The notes beneath the pieces were generated by a model. The model made no database searches and was not told the origin of the DNA. It was given only the letters and a program-made list of their open reading frames with translations. A program made the translations under genes and the position numbers. A DNA stretch of 64,000 nucleotides from positions 81,725-145,724 of the forward strand of contig CAYMPV010000015.1 of NCBI GenBank assembly GCA_964392305.1, read 5' to 3'. Origin of the DNA: JACKIC01 sp964392305. GTDB taxonomy: Bacteria; Planctomycetota; UBA1135; UBA2386. This document shows, in pieces, positions 41,787 to 50,604 of the stretch. How positions within the stretch are numbered: the stretch's first letter is position 1; each line of letters starts with the position of its first letter.

Positions 41787-43622
41787 ATGGCCGACAACCC
41801 CGATCCGCAAGACGACCTGGACGCACCCGAAGTGATGTTCCTGCCGTTGGCGGTCCGGCCCAAGGCGAGTTGGTCGGGGGTGGACTGGGCCGGCGTCGAT
41901 CTCGACGTGCTGGCGCGCCGGCTGCCCGACTTCGTGCATCAGGTGCTCAACCAGGGGCAGTCGGGCCCGACCGCGATGCTCGAACTGCAGACCTCGGGCA
42001 AGGGTGGCGCCGCCACGTGGCTGCGGCTGGACGCGCCGCCCGATCGCGAAGAGGCGTTCGACCTGTTGCCGGGCGACGTCGACGTGCGCGCGATGGTGGT
42101 CGGTGAGATCGTGCCGCGCGACACCGGCCTGCTGGTCGAGTTCCACGTGCTGCACGACGAGCCCATCGGCTTCGACGAGTCGGTGACCGAGAAGGTCGCC
42201 GGCACGCTGCCGATGCAGAACCCGGTGCCCGTGCTGCTGCGTCTGGCGCGACACCTCGCGCGCCTGTTGGGCATCACCTTCCACGAGCCGCCGCGCGGCC
42301 TGCTGACCCACAACGGGGTCGCGTTCGGTCACTTCCTGCAGGGGCTGGACAACGCCATGTTGCTCAGCGGCGACCTCGACATCGCCGTGCCCGAGGACAA
42401 GGACTCGCTGATGCGGCCGTTCGCCGAGGCGCTGTCGCTCGATCCGGCGTTCGGTCTGGCGCTGCGCGTCGCCAACGCCACGAGCGTGTTGGCCCTCGAC
42501 GGGGCGCGGCTCGACAAGGACGCGGTGCGTCGTTTCCTCGACGTCTGCTATTCGGCGCAGCCGCACGACGGAGACGGCTGTGTCGCGATCGCCGAACACC
42601 TGTCCGACATGGGTGACGACCAGCGCGCGTTCGCCTGGCTCGAACACGCCACGCACCTGGATCCGCCACCGGCCAAGGGACTCGAGAGCCTGGGCATCCT
42701 GTTGGCCCGTCGCGGCGACACCAGCGGCGCCGCCGATCTGTGGCGGCGTGGCCTGGAGATCGACGGGCACCCGGACTTCTTCTCGCACCTCGCGCAGGTC
42801 CGTTTCGCCGAGCAGCAGGAAGACGAAGCCTGGGAACTGATTCGCCGCGGTCTGGTGCGGCTGCGCGAACGCACGCTGCGCAGCGGCGAGTGGGACGCGG
42901 AGCCTTCGAGCACGAGCATCCTGCTCGAGTGCCTGCATGCGCACGTGCACGATCGACCGGCGCCCGAGCCGGTGATCGCGGCGTTGCGTGAGCTGCGCAC
43001 GCTGTTGCGCGACGACGCACGCGTGTTCCTGGGCTTGTGCCTGCATGGCGTCGGTCGCAACGCCGAAGCGCGCAGCGAGCTGATCGCCGGCCTGCAAGGT
43101 GTGCTCGACCACGACGTGCGCGACCGCGCCGTGCGCACGATGCTGCGCATCGACGTCGACGGCTTCGAGCAGCGCTTCGCCAAGGCCGTCGCCGGCGTGT
43201 TGCGCGGCAAGGACCCGCGCCGTCACTCGGCCGATCTGCAGTACTGGCTGCACCTGCAGGAGGAGTTCTGGCCGGCGCTGTACTTCCTGGCGCTGCTCGA
43301 CAAACGCGCCGGCAACCCCGACCACGCGCTCGACCTGCTGCAGGAAGCGCTCGAGATCTATCCCGCGCAGCCGGACGTGTTGTTCGAGATGGCCGAGCTG
43401 TTCGCGGCCCGCGGCAATCCCAAACGCGCGCTGGAGCTCGTCGACCGGGCCCTGCAGGAACGCGCCACCGAAGTGCGCTTCGTCGCCGCCCAGGCCAGGT
43501 ACCTGCGCGACCTCGGGCGTATCGACGATGCCCGCCGGGTCGTGCAGCGCGCGTTCGCGAGCGGTCTCGACGGCAAGGAACTGCGCAAGATCGGCCGCGA
43601 GCTGCGCAGGCGTCAGCAGTGA
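41787..43622 (+). CDS. TPR-repeat protein, cytoplasmic, function unknown
   Basis: 611 aa from ATG 41787, chosen because an upstream in-frame start (41520) would overlap the HIT gene by 190 bp. N-terminal 200 aa form an alpha/beta domain (V-V-G-E-I-V-P-R, V-L-H-D-E-P-I-G-F) without known signature. Residues about 210-600 are helical repeats with TPR spacing (D-D-Q-R-A-F-A-W-L, G-A-A-D-L-W-R-R-G-L, H-A-L-D-L-L-Q-E-A-L-E-I-Y-P, R-A-L-E-L-V-D-R-A-L). No signal peptide or membrane helix. Convergent with the protease gene (51-bp gap). Confidence 0.85.
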   Translation: MADNPDPQDDLDAPEVMFLPLAVRPKASWSGVDWAGVDLDVLARRLPDFVHQVLNQGQSGPTAMLELQTSGKGGAATWLRLDAPPDREEAFDLLPGDVDVRAMVVGEIVPRDTGLLVEFHVLHDEPIGFDESVTEKVAGTLPMQNPVPVLLRLARHLARLLGITFHEPPRGLLTHNGVAFGHFLQGLDNAMLLSGDLDIAVPEDKDSLMRPFAEALSLDPAFGLALRVANATSVLALDGARLDKDAVRRFLDVCYSAQPHDGDGCVAIAEHLSDMGDDQRAFAWLEHATHLDPPPAKGLESLGILLARRGDTSGAADLWRRGLEIDGHPDFFSHLAQVRFAEQQEDEAWELIRRGLVRLRERTLRSGEWDAEPSSTSILLECLHAHVHDRPAPEPVIAALRELRTLLRDDARVFLGLCLHGVGRNAEARSELIAGLQGVLDHDVRDRAVRTMLRIDVDGFEQRFAKAVAGVLRGKDPRRHSADLQYWLHLQEEFWPALYFLALLDKRAGNPDHALDLLQEALEIYPAQPDVLFEMAELFAARGNPKRALELVDRALQERATEVRFVAAQARYLRDLGRIDDARRVVQRAFASGLDGKELRKIGRELRRRQQ

Positions 43623-43673
43623 CCGCGCCCGGCAGCCGCGAGGTGTGAGGCCGGACGGCTCAGGCCGCCGCGC

Positions 43674-44849
43674 TCACTTGGGCGGCGCGGCGAGCTGGCT
43701 GAGATCGACGCGGCTGACGGCGTTGGCCTGCAGCAGGTGCGACATGCCCTCTTCCTCGAGCCAGGCGTAGACCGCGTCGATCGGCGTGCACAAGCCCATG
43801 TGCGGCACGACCACCGGGTTGCCCTTGCCGTGCGTGTAGATCTTCGAGAACACGCCGATCAGCTGGTGCGTGTCGGCGAGGTAGATGCCGCCGCCGCTGT
43901 TGCCGAAGTAGGTCGGCGCGTTGATCATCCAGTAGTTGGCGCCGTTGAGCTCGTTCTTGAGCGAGCTCACTTCACCCTGGCTCGGCACCGGGTCGTTGCC
44001 GAGCGGGCAGCCGACGGCGCAGACCTGGTCCCAGACCTTGACCTGAGCGGTCTCGGCGCGCGGCAGCACGTTGGCGACGTTGGGCAGCTGGCGGTCGGTG
44101 AACACGCGCACCAGCGCGGCGTCGATCTTGGGCTGGCTGGCGACCATCTTGCCCTTGCAGACCAGGCGCTCGCCGGGCAGGTAGATGGTCACCTCGAAGC
44201 CCTCGCGGTTGGCGCGCGGGGTGTCGGCGAGGATGTTGCGCACCACGTGGTGCGAGGTCAGCACGTAGGTCTCCACCTTCTTGGTGGTCGGGTTCTCGCC
44301 CGAGAACACGATCGTGCCCGAGCCGACGGTGTCGTCGCCGTTGAGCTGCACGGTCGGCAGCAGCATCGATCGCGTCAGCGTGGTCGGATCGCGGTAGATC
44401 TGGCTGGCCAGCCTGGCGATGTCCTTCTGCGTCTCGGACAGCTTGACCGCCGCCGAGGCCTCCTTCGCGCGCACTTCGTTGATGTAGTCGTCGACGAGCG
44501 CCTTGGTGCGTTCGAAGTCGGTCGACATCTCGGTGCGGAACTGCGCCACGTCGTTCTTCGCCCGGGCCAGCTCCTGCTCGATCTGCTCGGCCTGTGACGA
44601 GCCGGCGGAGACGGTGCGCAGCTGCGATTCGAGGCCGGTGATCCGGTGCTCGGTCTGCTCGAGGATCTGACGACGCAGCTCCGTGAGGTCGCGGTCGTCG
44701 CTGACCGTCGCGATGGCGCGCTCGACCTTCTGTTCGAGCGCGGACACGTCACGCTGCTGCACCTCGAGCCGCGCGATCTGCTGATGGAACGAGACCATCA
44801 GCACGAGCGCGGACAGGCCGCAGAACACTTCCACCAAGGTGCGTTTCAT
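43674..44849 (-). CDS. Membrane-anchored trypsin-like serine protease with coiled coil (HtrA-like, no PDZ)
   Basis: 391 aa from ATG 44849. N-terminal anchor V-F-C-G-L-S-A-L-V-L-M-V (residues 8-20), then a long coiled coil (about 22-135, rich in Q/E/L/R), then an S1C-type protease: T-S-H-H-V-V (catalytic His), K-I-D-A-A-L-V-R-V (Asp) and F-G-N-S-G-G-G-I-Y (Ser). Two Cys (A-V-G-C-P-L, G-L-C-T-P) flank the active site. No PDZ domain is present, which differs from DegP/DegS. Probably a periplasmic quality-control or sensor protease whose coiled coil oligomerises. Confidence 0.85.
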   Translation of the reverse strand: MKRTLVEVFCGLSALVLMVSFHQQIARLEVQQRDVSALEQKVERAIATVSDDRDLTELRRQILEQTEHRITGLESQLRTVSAGSSQAEQIEQELARAKNDVAQFRTEMSTDFERTKALVDDYINEVRAKEASAAVKLSETQKDIARLASQIYRDPTTLTRSMLLPTVQLNGDDTVGSGTIVFSGENPTTKKVETYVLTSHHVVRNILADTPRANREGFEVTIYLPGERLVCKGKMVASQPKIDAALVRVFTDRQLPNVANVLPRAETAQVKVWDQVCAVGCPLGNDPVPSQGEVSSLKNELNGANYWMINAPTYFGNSGGGIYLADTHQLIGVFSKIYTHGKGNPVVVPHMGLCTPIDAVYAWLEEEGMSHLLQANAVSRVDLSQLAAPPK

Positions 44850-45166
44850 CCCCGTTGCTCTTCTTCCCCGGTTGCTGCCAACCCGCTCCCTTGCCGAAAT
44901 CCGGCTTCGTCGTCGCTCCGGGGGTCTCTGAAGCCAAAAACAACTCCAGTCGCACCAGGCAGTTGTGCGGCCCATGACACCGTGGCCACGGGCTCGACAG
45001 CCGCGCCCCGAATCGACCCGGAGTGCTGCATTGGTCGGCAGTCCGCAGGCTCCGTCGAGATGTGCAGCAGTGCGCCGCGTCCGTCGAACACACAGCCCGA
45101 CGCAGAACCAGGCGGCGAGCGCCGTTACACTGCTTCGTCCCGCGACCTCGCGGCCCCAACCAGCAC

Positions 45167-46408
45167 ATGACCTTCGCCCCGATCCCCGAGTTGCTCGCCG
45201 AGTTGGCCCAGGGCCGCCCGATCGTGCTCGTCGACGACCCCGACCGCGAGAACGAGGGGGATCTCTGCTTCGCCGCCGAGTTCGCCACTCCCGAGCTGGT
45301 CAACCAGATGATCCGCGACGCCCGCGGCCTGGTTTGCCTGGCGCTCGACAGCGCCATCTGCGAGCAGCTGCGGCTGCCGATGCAGGTGCAGGAGAACAGC
45401 TCGCGGTTCGGCACGGCGTTCACGGTGTCGGTCGAAGCGGCGGCCGGCGTGACCACGGGGATCTCGGCCAAGGACCGCGCCCACACCATCCTGACCGCGG
45501 TCGCCCCCGGCGCCCGCCCCGAAGACCTGGCCCGCCCGGGCCACATCTTTCCGCTGCGCGCGCGCGATGGCGGTGTCCTGGTGCGCACCGGCCAGACCGA
45601 AGGCATCGTCGATCTGTGCCGCATGGCCGGATTGCGGCCCGCTGGCGTGATCTGCGAGATCATCAAGGACGACGGCGAGATGGCGCGCGTGCCCGACCTC
45701 GAACGCTTCTGCGCGCAGCACGGCGTCAAGATGGGCAACATCGCCGACATCGTCGAATACCGCCGCCGGCGCGAACGGCTGATCGAGCGCGGCGCGGTGG
45801 CGCTGATGCCGACCGAGTTCGGTGAGTTCGACTGCCACACCTACATCAGCCGCGTCGACGGTCGTGCCCACATGGCGCTCACCGTCGGCATCGACCGCGT
45901 CGAGATGGACGCCCGTTACCCGGCCATCGACGTCCCGGTGCTGACGCGCGTGCACTCGCAGTGCCTGACCGGCGACGCCTTCGGATCGCTGCGCTGCGAC
46001 TGTGGGCCGCAGCTGCGCGAAGCGATGCGCCGCGTGCACGAGGCCGGCCGCGGCGTGGTGCTCTACTTCAGCCAGGAAGGCCGTGGCATCGGCCTCGCCA
46101 ACAAGCTGCGCGCCTACGAACTGCAGGACGGCGGCATGGACACCGTCGAGGCCAACGTGCACCTGGGGTTCCGCCCCGACGAACGTGAGTTCGGCACCGG
46201 CGCCCAGATCCTTCACGACCTGGGGCTGCGCCACCTGCGGCTGCTCACCAACAACCCCAAGAAGCTCACCGGCCTGACCGGCTACGGTCTCGAAGTGGTC
46301 GAGCAGGTACCGATTTCGATCGACCCTAACCCGCACAACGTCAAGTACTTGGAGACGAAGCGCGCAAAGATGGGGCACCTGCTGGGCGGCTCCGGCGGGG
46401 CCACTTGA
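45167..46408 (+). CDS. ribBA: Bifunctional 3,4-dihydroxy-2-butanone-4-phosphate synthase / GTP cyclohydrolase II
   Basis: 413 aa. N-terminal DHBP synthase (1-205): D-D-P-D-R-E-N-E-G-D-L (metal-binding acidic loop), F-T-V-S-V-E-A, G-I-S-A-K-D-R, R-P-G-H-I-F-P-L and E-I-I-K-D-D-G. C-terminal GTP cyclohydrolase II (210-413): R-V-H-S-Q-C with G-S-L-R-C-D-C-G (three zinc Cys), E-G-R-G-I-G-L and N-N-P-K-K. Both start steps of riboflavin synthesis. The 317-bp upstream gap (44850-45166), divergent from the protease gene, contains a TACACT hexamer (45126) but no FMN riboswitch consensus that I can see. Confidence 0.96.
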   Translation: MTFAPIPELLAELAQGRPIVLVDDPDRENEGDLCFAAEFATPELVNQMIRDARGLVCLALDSAICEQLRLPMQVQENSSRFGTAFTVSVEAAAGVTTGISAKDRAHTILTAVAPGARPEDLARPGHIFPLRARDGGVLVRTGQTEGIVDLCRMAGLRPAGVICEIIKDDGEMARVPDLERFCAQHGVKMGNIADIVEYRRRRERLIERGAVALMPTEFGEFDCHTYISRVDGRAHMALTVGIDRVEMDARYPAIDVPVLTRVHSQCLTGDAFGSLRCDCGPQLREAMRRVHEAGRGVVLYFSQEGRGIGLANKLRAYELQDGGMDTVEANVHLGFRPDEREFGTGAQILHDLGLRHLRLLTNNPKKLTGLTGYGLEVVEQVPISIDPNPHNVKYLETKRAKMGHLLGGSGGAT

Positions 46409-46451
46409 GCGAGCTGGGAAGAAACCCCCCGATCCGCCTTCCAAGGCGCCC

Positions 46452-47099
46452 GTGTTCGCCTTGAAACGCAGCTCCGACACCGACGTGCCCGACCGCGACC
46501 TGATCACTGCCGTGCTCGACGGCAGCGAGAGCGCCTTCGCGACCCTGGTCGAACGGTACCAGGACCGGGTGTTCCGCCTGCTCGGCCGCTATTGCCGCGA
46601 CGTCAGCGAGTGTGAGGACCTGGCGCAGGACGTGTTCCTCAAGGTGTTCCGCAAGCTGCACACCTTCCAGCACGAGTCGCAGTTCTTCACCTGGGTCTAC
46701 CGGATCACCGTCAACGCGGCGACCGACCACCTCGCCAAGGCCGGCCGGCGTCGCCTGCGCCTGGTCGAGGACGAAGCGACCCTGGACGCGGTCGGTCGCG
46801 ATCGCGACGTCGATGGACCCGACGCGCCGCTGTTGCGCAGCGAGCTCGCGCAGGTCACCCGCAAGATCCTCGACGAGATGCCCGAGAAGTTCCGCACCAT
46901 CCTGGTGCTGCGTGAGTTCGAGGAGCTCTCCTACAACGAGATCGCGGCGGTGCTGCAGTGTCAGCTCGGCACCGTCGAGTCGCGCCTGTTCCGCGCCCGC
47001 CAGCGCTTTCGCGACCATCTCGAACGCACCCATCCCGAACTGGTCCCGGCGCTCGCCGCAGTGACCGGTTCCGCCGTTTCTCGCGGAGGTTCCAAGTGA
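46452..47099 (+). CDS. RNA polymerase sigma factor, ECF family
   Basis: 215 aa, GTG start at 46452. Region 2 includes F-A-T-L-V-E-R-Y-Q-D-R-V-F-R-L, D-L-A-Q-D-V-F-L-K-V-F and F-F-T-W-V-Y-R-I-T-V-N-A (written in pieces); region 4 includes L-P/M-P-E-K-F-R-T-I-L-V-L-R-E-F-E and L-S-Y-N-E-I-A-A-V-L, the helix-turn-helix that reads the -35. Its TGA overlaps the GTG of the anti-sigma-like gene (GTGA), and that gene's TGA overlaps the third gene in the same way, so the three form one translationally coupled operon. It would control its own operon and envelope-stress genes. Confidence 0.95.
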   Translation: MFALKRSSDTDVPDRDLITAVLDGSESAFATLVERYQDRVFRLLGRYCRDVSECEDLAQDVFLKVFRKLHTFQHESQFFTWVYRITVNAATDHLAKAGRRRLRLVEDEATLDAVGRDRDVDGPDAPLLRSELAQVTRKILDEMPEKFRTILVLREFEELSYNEIAAVLQCQLGTVESRLFRARQRFRDHLERTHPELVPALAAVTGSAVSRGGSK

Positions 47100-47578
47100 A
47101 ACTCACCACTGCCGATTCGCTGCTGCTGCAACGTTACCTCGATCGCGAGATGCCGACCGACCAGGTCGAAGCCTTCCGTCGCCGCCTCGCCGCCGAGCCG
47201 GCCCTGCGCGCTGCCGCCGCCGAACGCGAAGCGATCGCCGCGGGGTTCGCCGCGGCGCGCCAGGACGTGCGCCGCGCGCCGGCGGGGTTCGTCGTCGGAG
47301 TGCTCGCCGAGGTCCGGCAGCTGCCGGCGCGCGTGCAGATCGAGGCCGCGGAGTCCTCCGCGGTGGTGCTGCGCGTCTGCCGGCGCGTGTTGCTCGCTGC
47401 GGCGATCGTGGCCGGCATCGGCCTGGTGCTGCGGACCGGTTTGTTCGAGACGGGTTTCGGTGAGCAGTTGCACGCCGGGCCCGAAGAGATCCAGACCGAG
47501 ATGAACCGCCTCGACGAGATCGCCAAGGGGCTCGACGCGCCGCAGGTCGAACGCCCGTCGGAGCAAAGACGGCGGTGA
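47096..47578 (+). CDS. Anti-sigma-factor-like membrane protein
   Basis: 160 aa, GTG start at 47096 overlapping the sigma-factor stop; GGAGGT lies 8 bp before. The N-terminal 70 aa are soluble and helical (A-D-S-L-L-L-Q-R-Y-L-D-R-E-M, like the cytosolic sigma-binding part of zinc-less anti-sigma proteins). A transmembrane helix runs about 105-122 (V-L-L-A-A-A-I-V-A-G-I-G-L-V-L), and the outer tail is acidic. No zinc-binding H-x3-C-x2-C motif is seen. Function is inferred from position. Confidence 0.8.
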   Translation: MKLTTADSLLLQRYLDREMPTDQVEAFRRRLAAEPALRAAAAEREAIAAGFAAARQDVRRAPAGFVVGVLAEVRQLPARVQIEAAESSAVVLRVCRRVLLAAAIVAGIGLVLRTGLFETGFGEQLHAGPEEIQTEMNRLDEIAKGLDAPQVERPSEQRRR

Positions 47579-47967
47579 GACATCTGCGGTGGTGGATTCT
47601 GGCCGCCGCTTTCGGCACCTTTGCCGCCGGCATGAGCGTTGGCCTGGCGATCCCGCGAGTAGAAGCTGCGATTCGCGATCGCTCCAGCGATCTCGACGTC
47701 GAGGCCGACTACGCGCGGGACTTCGCGGCGCGCTACGGCCTCTCCAACCAGCAAGAACGTTCGCTGGGCATGGTGCTGCTCAGCAGCCGCAACGAAGAGC
47801 TCACGATCCTCGGCCAGACCGACGCTTCGCAGCTGCCCGACGGGATCCGCAACCGGCTGCTCGAATCGCGCAGCCGCACCGAACGGCGCATTCGTGCATT
47901 GCTCGACGACGACCAGCGCGCCCGCTACGACCGCGACAGCCGGCCCGTCGGCGGCGCGATCAAGTGA
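47575..47967 (+). CDS. Small exported Spy/CpxP-like protein of the sigma operon
   Basis: 130 aa, GTG start at 47575 overlapping the anti-sigma stop. Membrane-anchor/signal stretch W-I-L-A-A-A-F-G-T-F-A-A-G at residues 7-20. The rest is helical with R-Y-G-L-S-N-Q-Q-E-R-S-L and I-R-A-L-L-D-D-D-Q-R-A-R-Y spacing, the L-x-x-x-Q-Q pattern of Spy/CpxP/heavy-metal-resistance periplasmic proteins. Likely a periplasmic sensor or chaperone modulating the sigma-anti-sigma pair; the family call is tentative. Confidence 0.6.
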   Translation: MRHLRWWILAAAFGTFAAGMSVGLAIPRVEAAIRDRSSDLDVEADYARDFAARYGLSNQQERSLGMVLLSSRNEELTILGQTDASQLPDGIRNRLLESRSRTERRIRALLDDDQRARYDRDSRPVGGAIK

Positions 47968-48055
47968 AGCCAGGCAGTGAGGAACGGCCGCTGACGCGGT
48001 CAATCAATGGGTCGCCGACGCGACCGACGACCGACATTCCCCGAGAAGAACGACC

Positions 48056-49972
48056 ATGGTGAGGAGCGTAGGCATCGATCCCGGCGAGGACAACGCGAAG
48101 GTGGTGGAGCTCGACGGCACGTATCGCAAGACCAGGCTGCTGCGGGTGCATGCTGCGCCGGTCGTGGTCCCGGCCAGCGACGTCCAAGGACGCGCCGACG
48201 CGGTCGCCGCGATCGCCAGGGAAGCGATCGACACCGGCATGAAGGGGGAGCCGCTGCTCGGCCACCCGTGCCGCGAGGCCGTGCTGCGGGTGCTCGACCT
48301 GCCGTTCAAGGGGCACGACCAGATCCGCAAGGTGGTCAAGGCCGAAGCCGAGGGTGAGATCCACGGCTACGTCGTCGACGACATGGTCGTCGACTTCCAC
48401 GAGATCGGTGAAGGTGCCGCCGGCGGCACCCGGTTGCTGGTCGCGGCCGTTCCCAAGGTAGGGCTGCGCGCGCAACTCGATGCGCTGGCCGGTCAGTCGA
48501 TCGAGCCCGAGCACATCGACCTGGACACCATGGCGCTGTGGCGCGCCGCGCACTGGGCGGGCGCGTTCAGCAGCGAGGACGAGGCTGCGCCGGTGCCGAT
48601 GGGCGCCTCGGTCGTCACCGCGGTGGTCGAGATCGGCGCGCGCAGCGTCAAGGTGCTGCTCGTCGAGGGCGACAACCTCGTCGACATGCGGGTGATCCGC
48701 GTCGGTGACGCCACCGTCGGCGACGGTCTGGCCAACCGCTACGGCATCGAGGCGTCGCGCGCCCACGAACTCGCCCTGCAGGTGCTGCGTTCGGGCGACG
48801 ACGTCGAGTTCGCGCTCGAAGAGGAACTGCCCGAGGCGGCGGATGCGGACGGCGGCGCGGCCGAGGCGGTCGCGACGCCGACGATGCGTCAGATCGTGAT
48901 CTCGCACAAGGAGACCGAAGCCGCGCACACCGCCTACCTGCAGCGCCTGGCGCGTGAGCTGGTGCGATACCTGACCTCCGTGACCAAGGCCGCGACCATT
49001 CGCGCGGTCTGGACTACCGGCATGGGCAGCCGCGCGCCCGGGGTGACCGAGATGCTCGGGGAAGTGTTCGGCGTCGAGGCGCGCGAACTCGACGTGTTGG
49101 CCAACCTGCAGCACGACCTCGAGCCCGAAGAGGTGGAGGCGCTCGGCCCGCAGCTCGCCACCGCGATCGGCCTGGCGCTGACCAAACTCGGCGGTCCGGC
49201 CGGCTTCGACCTGCGGCAGGAAGACCTCGTCGTGCAGCGCGGCTTCGAACGCATCAAGTTCCCGCTGGCGATCCTGTGCATGGTCGGGCTGCTGGCGCTC
49301 GTCTTCTACAGCGCCAAGCTGTCGGCCGAACTGCGCAATCTCGAGCTGCAGATCGGCAAGACCTACATCGATCCCAAGAAGCCCAACGGCCCGCCGCAGT
49401 TCCACGGCATGTTGCACTCGGTGCTGTCGGGCAAGTGGTTCGAGAACGGCTCGCAGTTCCGCATCGAGGACAGCAAGGGCAAGGACTACACCTACAAGGA
49501 CCTGGTCGTGGACCTCGCGAACGAGCCGGTGCACAAGCGCCTGCTGATGGTGCGTGACAAGCTGCGCCAGGTCGCCGACCAGAAGCAGAAGGACTCGGGC
49601 ATCTACGAGGACGTGTCGCTCGAGTCGGGGCTCGCGGTGCTGGTGCGCTTCGCGCAGATCATGAAGTCGGTCGAGCCGCAGCTGGGCCGCTACCTGATGC
49701 TCAAGCTCAGCGTCAACATGAAGGCGCCCAACCGCAAGCTGGAGTTCCTGGTCGCGTTCCGCGGCGAAGGCTTCCGCGAGAACCTGAACGCGCTGCTGCT
49801 CGCGTTCGAGGCCGACTACGAGCTGGCCGACAGCCCGTTCGAGAAGCCCTCGACGCGCGCCGAGAGCTACAAGGAAGAGCCGTTCCGCGACTATGCCGAG
49901 ACCAACGTCCCGGGCTCCTACTACAAGATCACCTTGCGGGTGAAGGACTCCTTCGCGCCCTTCGGGCAGTGA
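48056..49972 (+). CDS. PilM/GspL-like protein with fused PilN-like periplasmic part
   Basis: 638 aa. Residues 1-390 follow the actin-like PilM/GspL fold: S-V-G-I-D-P-G-E-D-N-A-K-V-V at the N-terminus, the V-V-E-I-G-A-R-S-V-K-V nucleotide-pocket strand (about 185) and the final L-A-T-A-I-G-L-A-L. A membrane helix occupies about 405-420 (F-P-L-A-I-L-C-M-V-G-L-L-A-L-V). The remaining 215 aa lie outside. This gives a bitopic GspL-like layout with a PilN-like outer half. It is followed by a GspM/PilO-like gene overlapping by 4 bp (GTGA). Confidence 0.75.
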   Translation: MVRSVGIDPGEDNAKVVELDGTYRKTRLLRVHAAPVVVPASDVQGRADAVAAIAREAIDTGMKGEPLLGHPCREAVLRVLDLPFKGHDQIRKVVKAEAEGEIHGYVVDDMVVDFHEIGEGAAGGTRLLVAAVPKVGLRAQLDALAGQSIEPEHIDLDTMALWRAAHWAGAFSSEDEAAPVPMGASVVTAVVEIGARSVKVLLVEGDNLVDMRVIRVGDATVGDGLANRYGIEASRAHELALQVLRSGDDVEFALEEELPEAADADGGAAEAVATPTMRQIVISHKETEAAHTAYLQRLARELVRYLTSVTKAATIRAVWTTGMGSRAPGVTEMLGEVFGVEARELDVLANLQHDLEPEEVEALGPQLATAIGLALTKLGGPAGFDLRQEDLVVQRGFERIKFPLAILCMVGLLALVFYSAKLSAELRNLELQIGKTYIDPKKPNGPPQFHGMLHSVLSGKWFENGSQFRIEDSKGKDYTYKDLVVDLANEPVHKRLLMVRDKLRQVADQKQKDSGIYEDVSLESGLAVLVRFAQIMKSVEPQLGRYLMLKLSVNMKAPNRKLEFLVAFRGEGFRENLNALLLAFEADYELADSPFEKPSTRAESYKEEPFRDYAETNVPGSYYKITLRVKDSFAPFGQ

Positions 49973-50601
49973 ACGCCATGAAGAACCTGGACCTCTACAA
50001 GGTGATCGTGCTGCTGTCGCTGGTGGTGCTGCCCGTCGGCTACTACCTGTGTATGGGCATCGAGGACGAGATCGCGGCCTGCAAGAAGGCGATCAACGAG
50101 GCGACCCGCAACGGCGGCACGCTCGAGCAGATCGGCGGACTGCAGAAGAAGGTCGAGCTGGTGGTGCTGAACAGCCTGGCGACATCGGACGCGACCAATC
50201 AGCCCGGGCTCTACTTCGAGCGGCAGATCCTCGCCGGCGCCGCCGGTCAGGGGCTGACCAGCAACGACTTCGTGCTGTCCGCTCCCAAGGAGGAGCCGGC
50301 GGTGCTGTCGGGCTCCAAGCAACGCGCCGCGGACTACGTCGTCTCGGTCGACTGGAAGCGCAAGGACCTGCAGGTCAAGCTCAGCTTCGTCTACGCGGTG
50401 TTGTTCAACTGCGAGTCGGGCGCGCGCGCCGGTGGCGGTTCGGCGGCGCTGCAGTCGATCTGGAAACTGCGAGAACTCGAGATCCAGAACGGCACCGACG
50501 ACCGTCTGGCGACGAGCTACAAGACGCCGCCGCCGGAACTGGCGGACACCTGGGTGATCCGCAAGATGACCTTTGCGCGCCGCGAACCGAAGAAGAAGTA
50601 G
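49969..50601 (+). CDS. PilO/GspM-like inner-membrane protein
   Basis: 210 aa, GTG start at 49969 overlapping the preceding TGA (ATG 49978 is an alternative). One N-terminal transmembrane helix (V-I-V-L-L-S-L-V-V-L-P-V-G-Y), a short coiled stretch (about 30-60), then a ferredoxin-like-fold-sized domain with beta-strands (Y-V-V-S-V-D-W-K-R; V-K-L-S-F-V-Y-A-V). The order actin-like protein, then small bitopic protein, matches pilMNO or gspLM. Pilin and ATPase genes are not in the window. Confidence 0.65.
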   Translation: MNAMKNLDLYKVIVLLSLVVLPVGYYLCMGIEDEIAACKKAINEATRNGGTLEQIGGLQKKVELVVLNSLATSDATNQPGLYFERQILAGAAGQGLTSNDFVLSAPKEEPAVLSGSKQRAADYVVSVDWKRKDLQVKLSFVYAVLFNCESGARAGGGSAALQSIWKLRELEIQNGTDDRLATSYKTPPPELADTWVIRKMTFARREPKKK

Positions 50602-50604
50602 GGC

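Noticed and set aside
44850..45166. FMN riboswitch upstream of ribBA
   Set aside because: None of the conserved RFN boxes could be found in the 317-bp gap.
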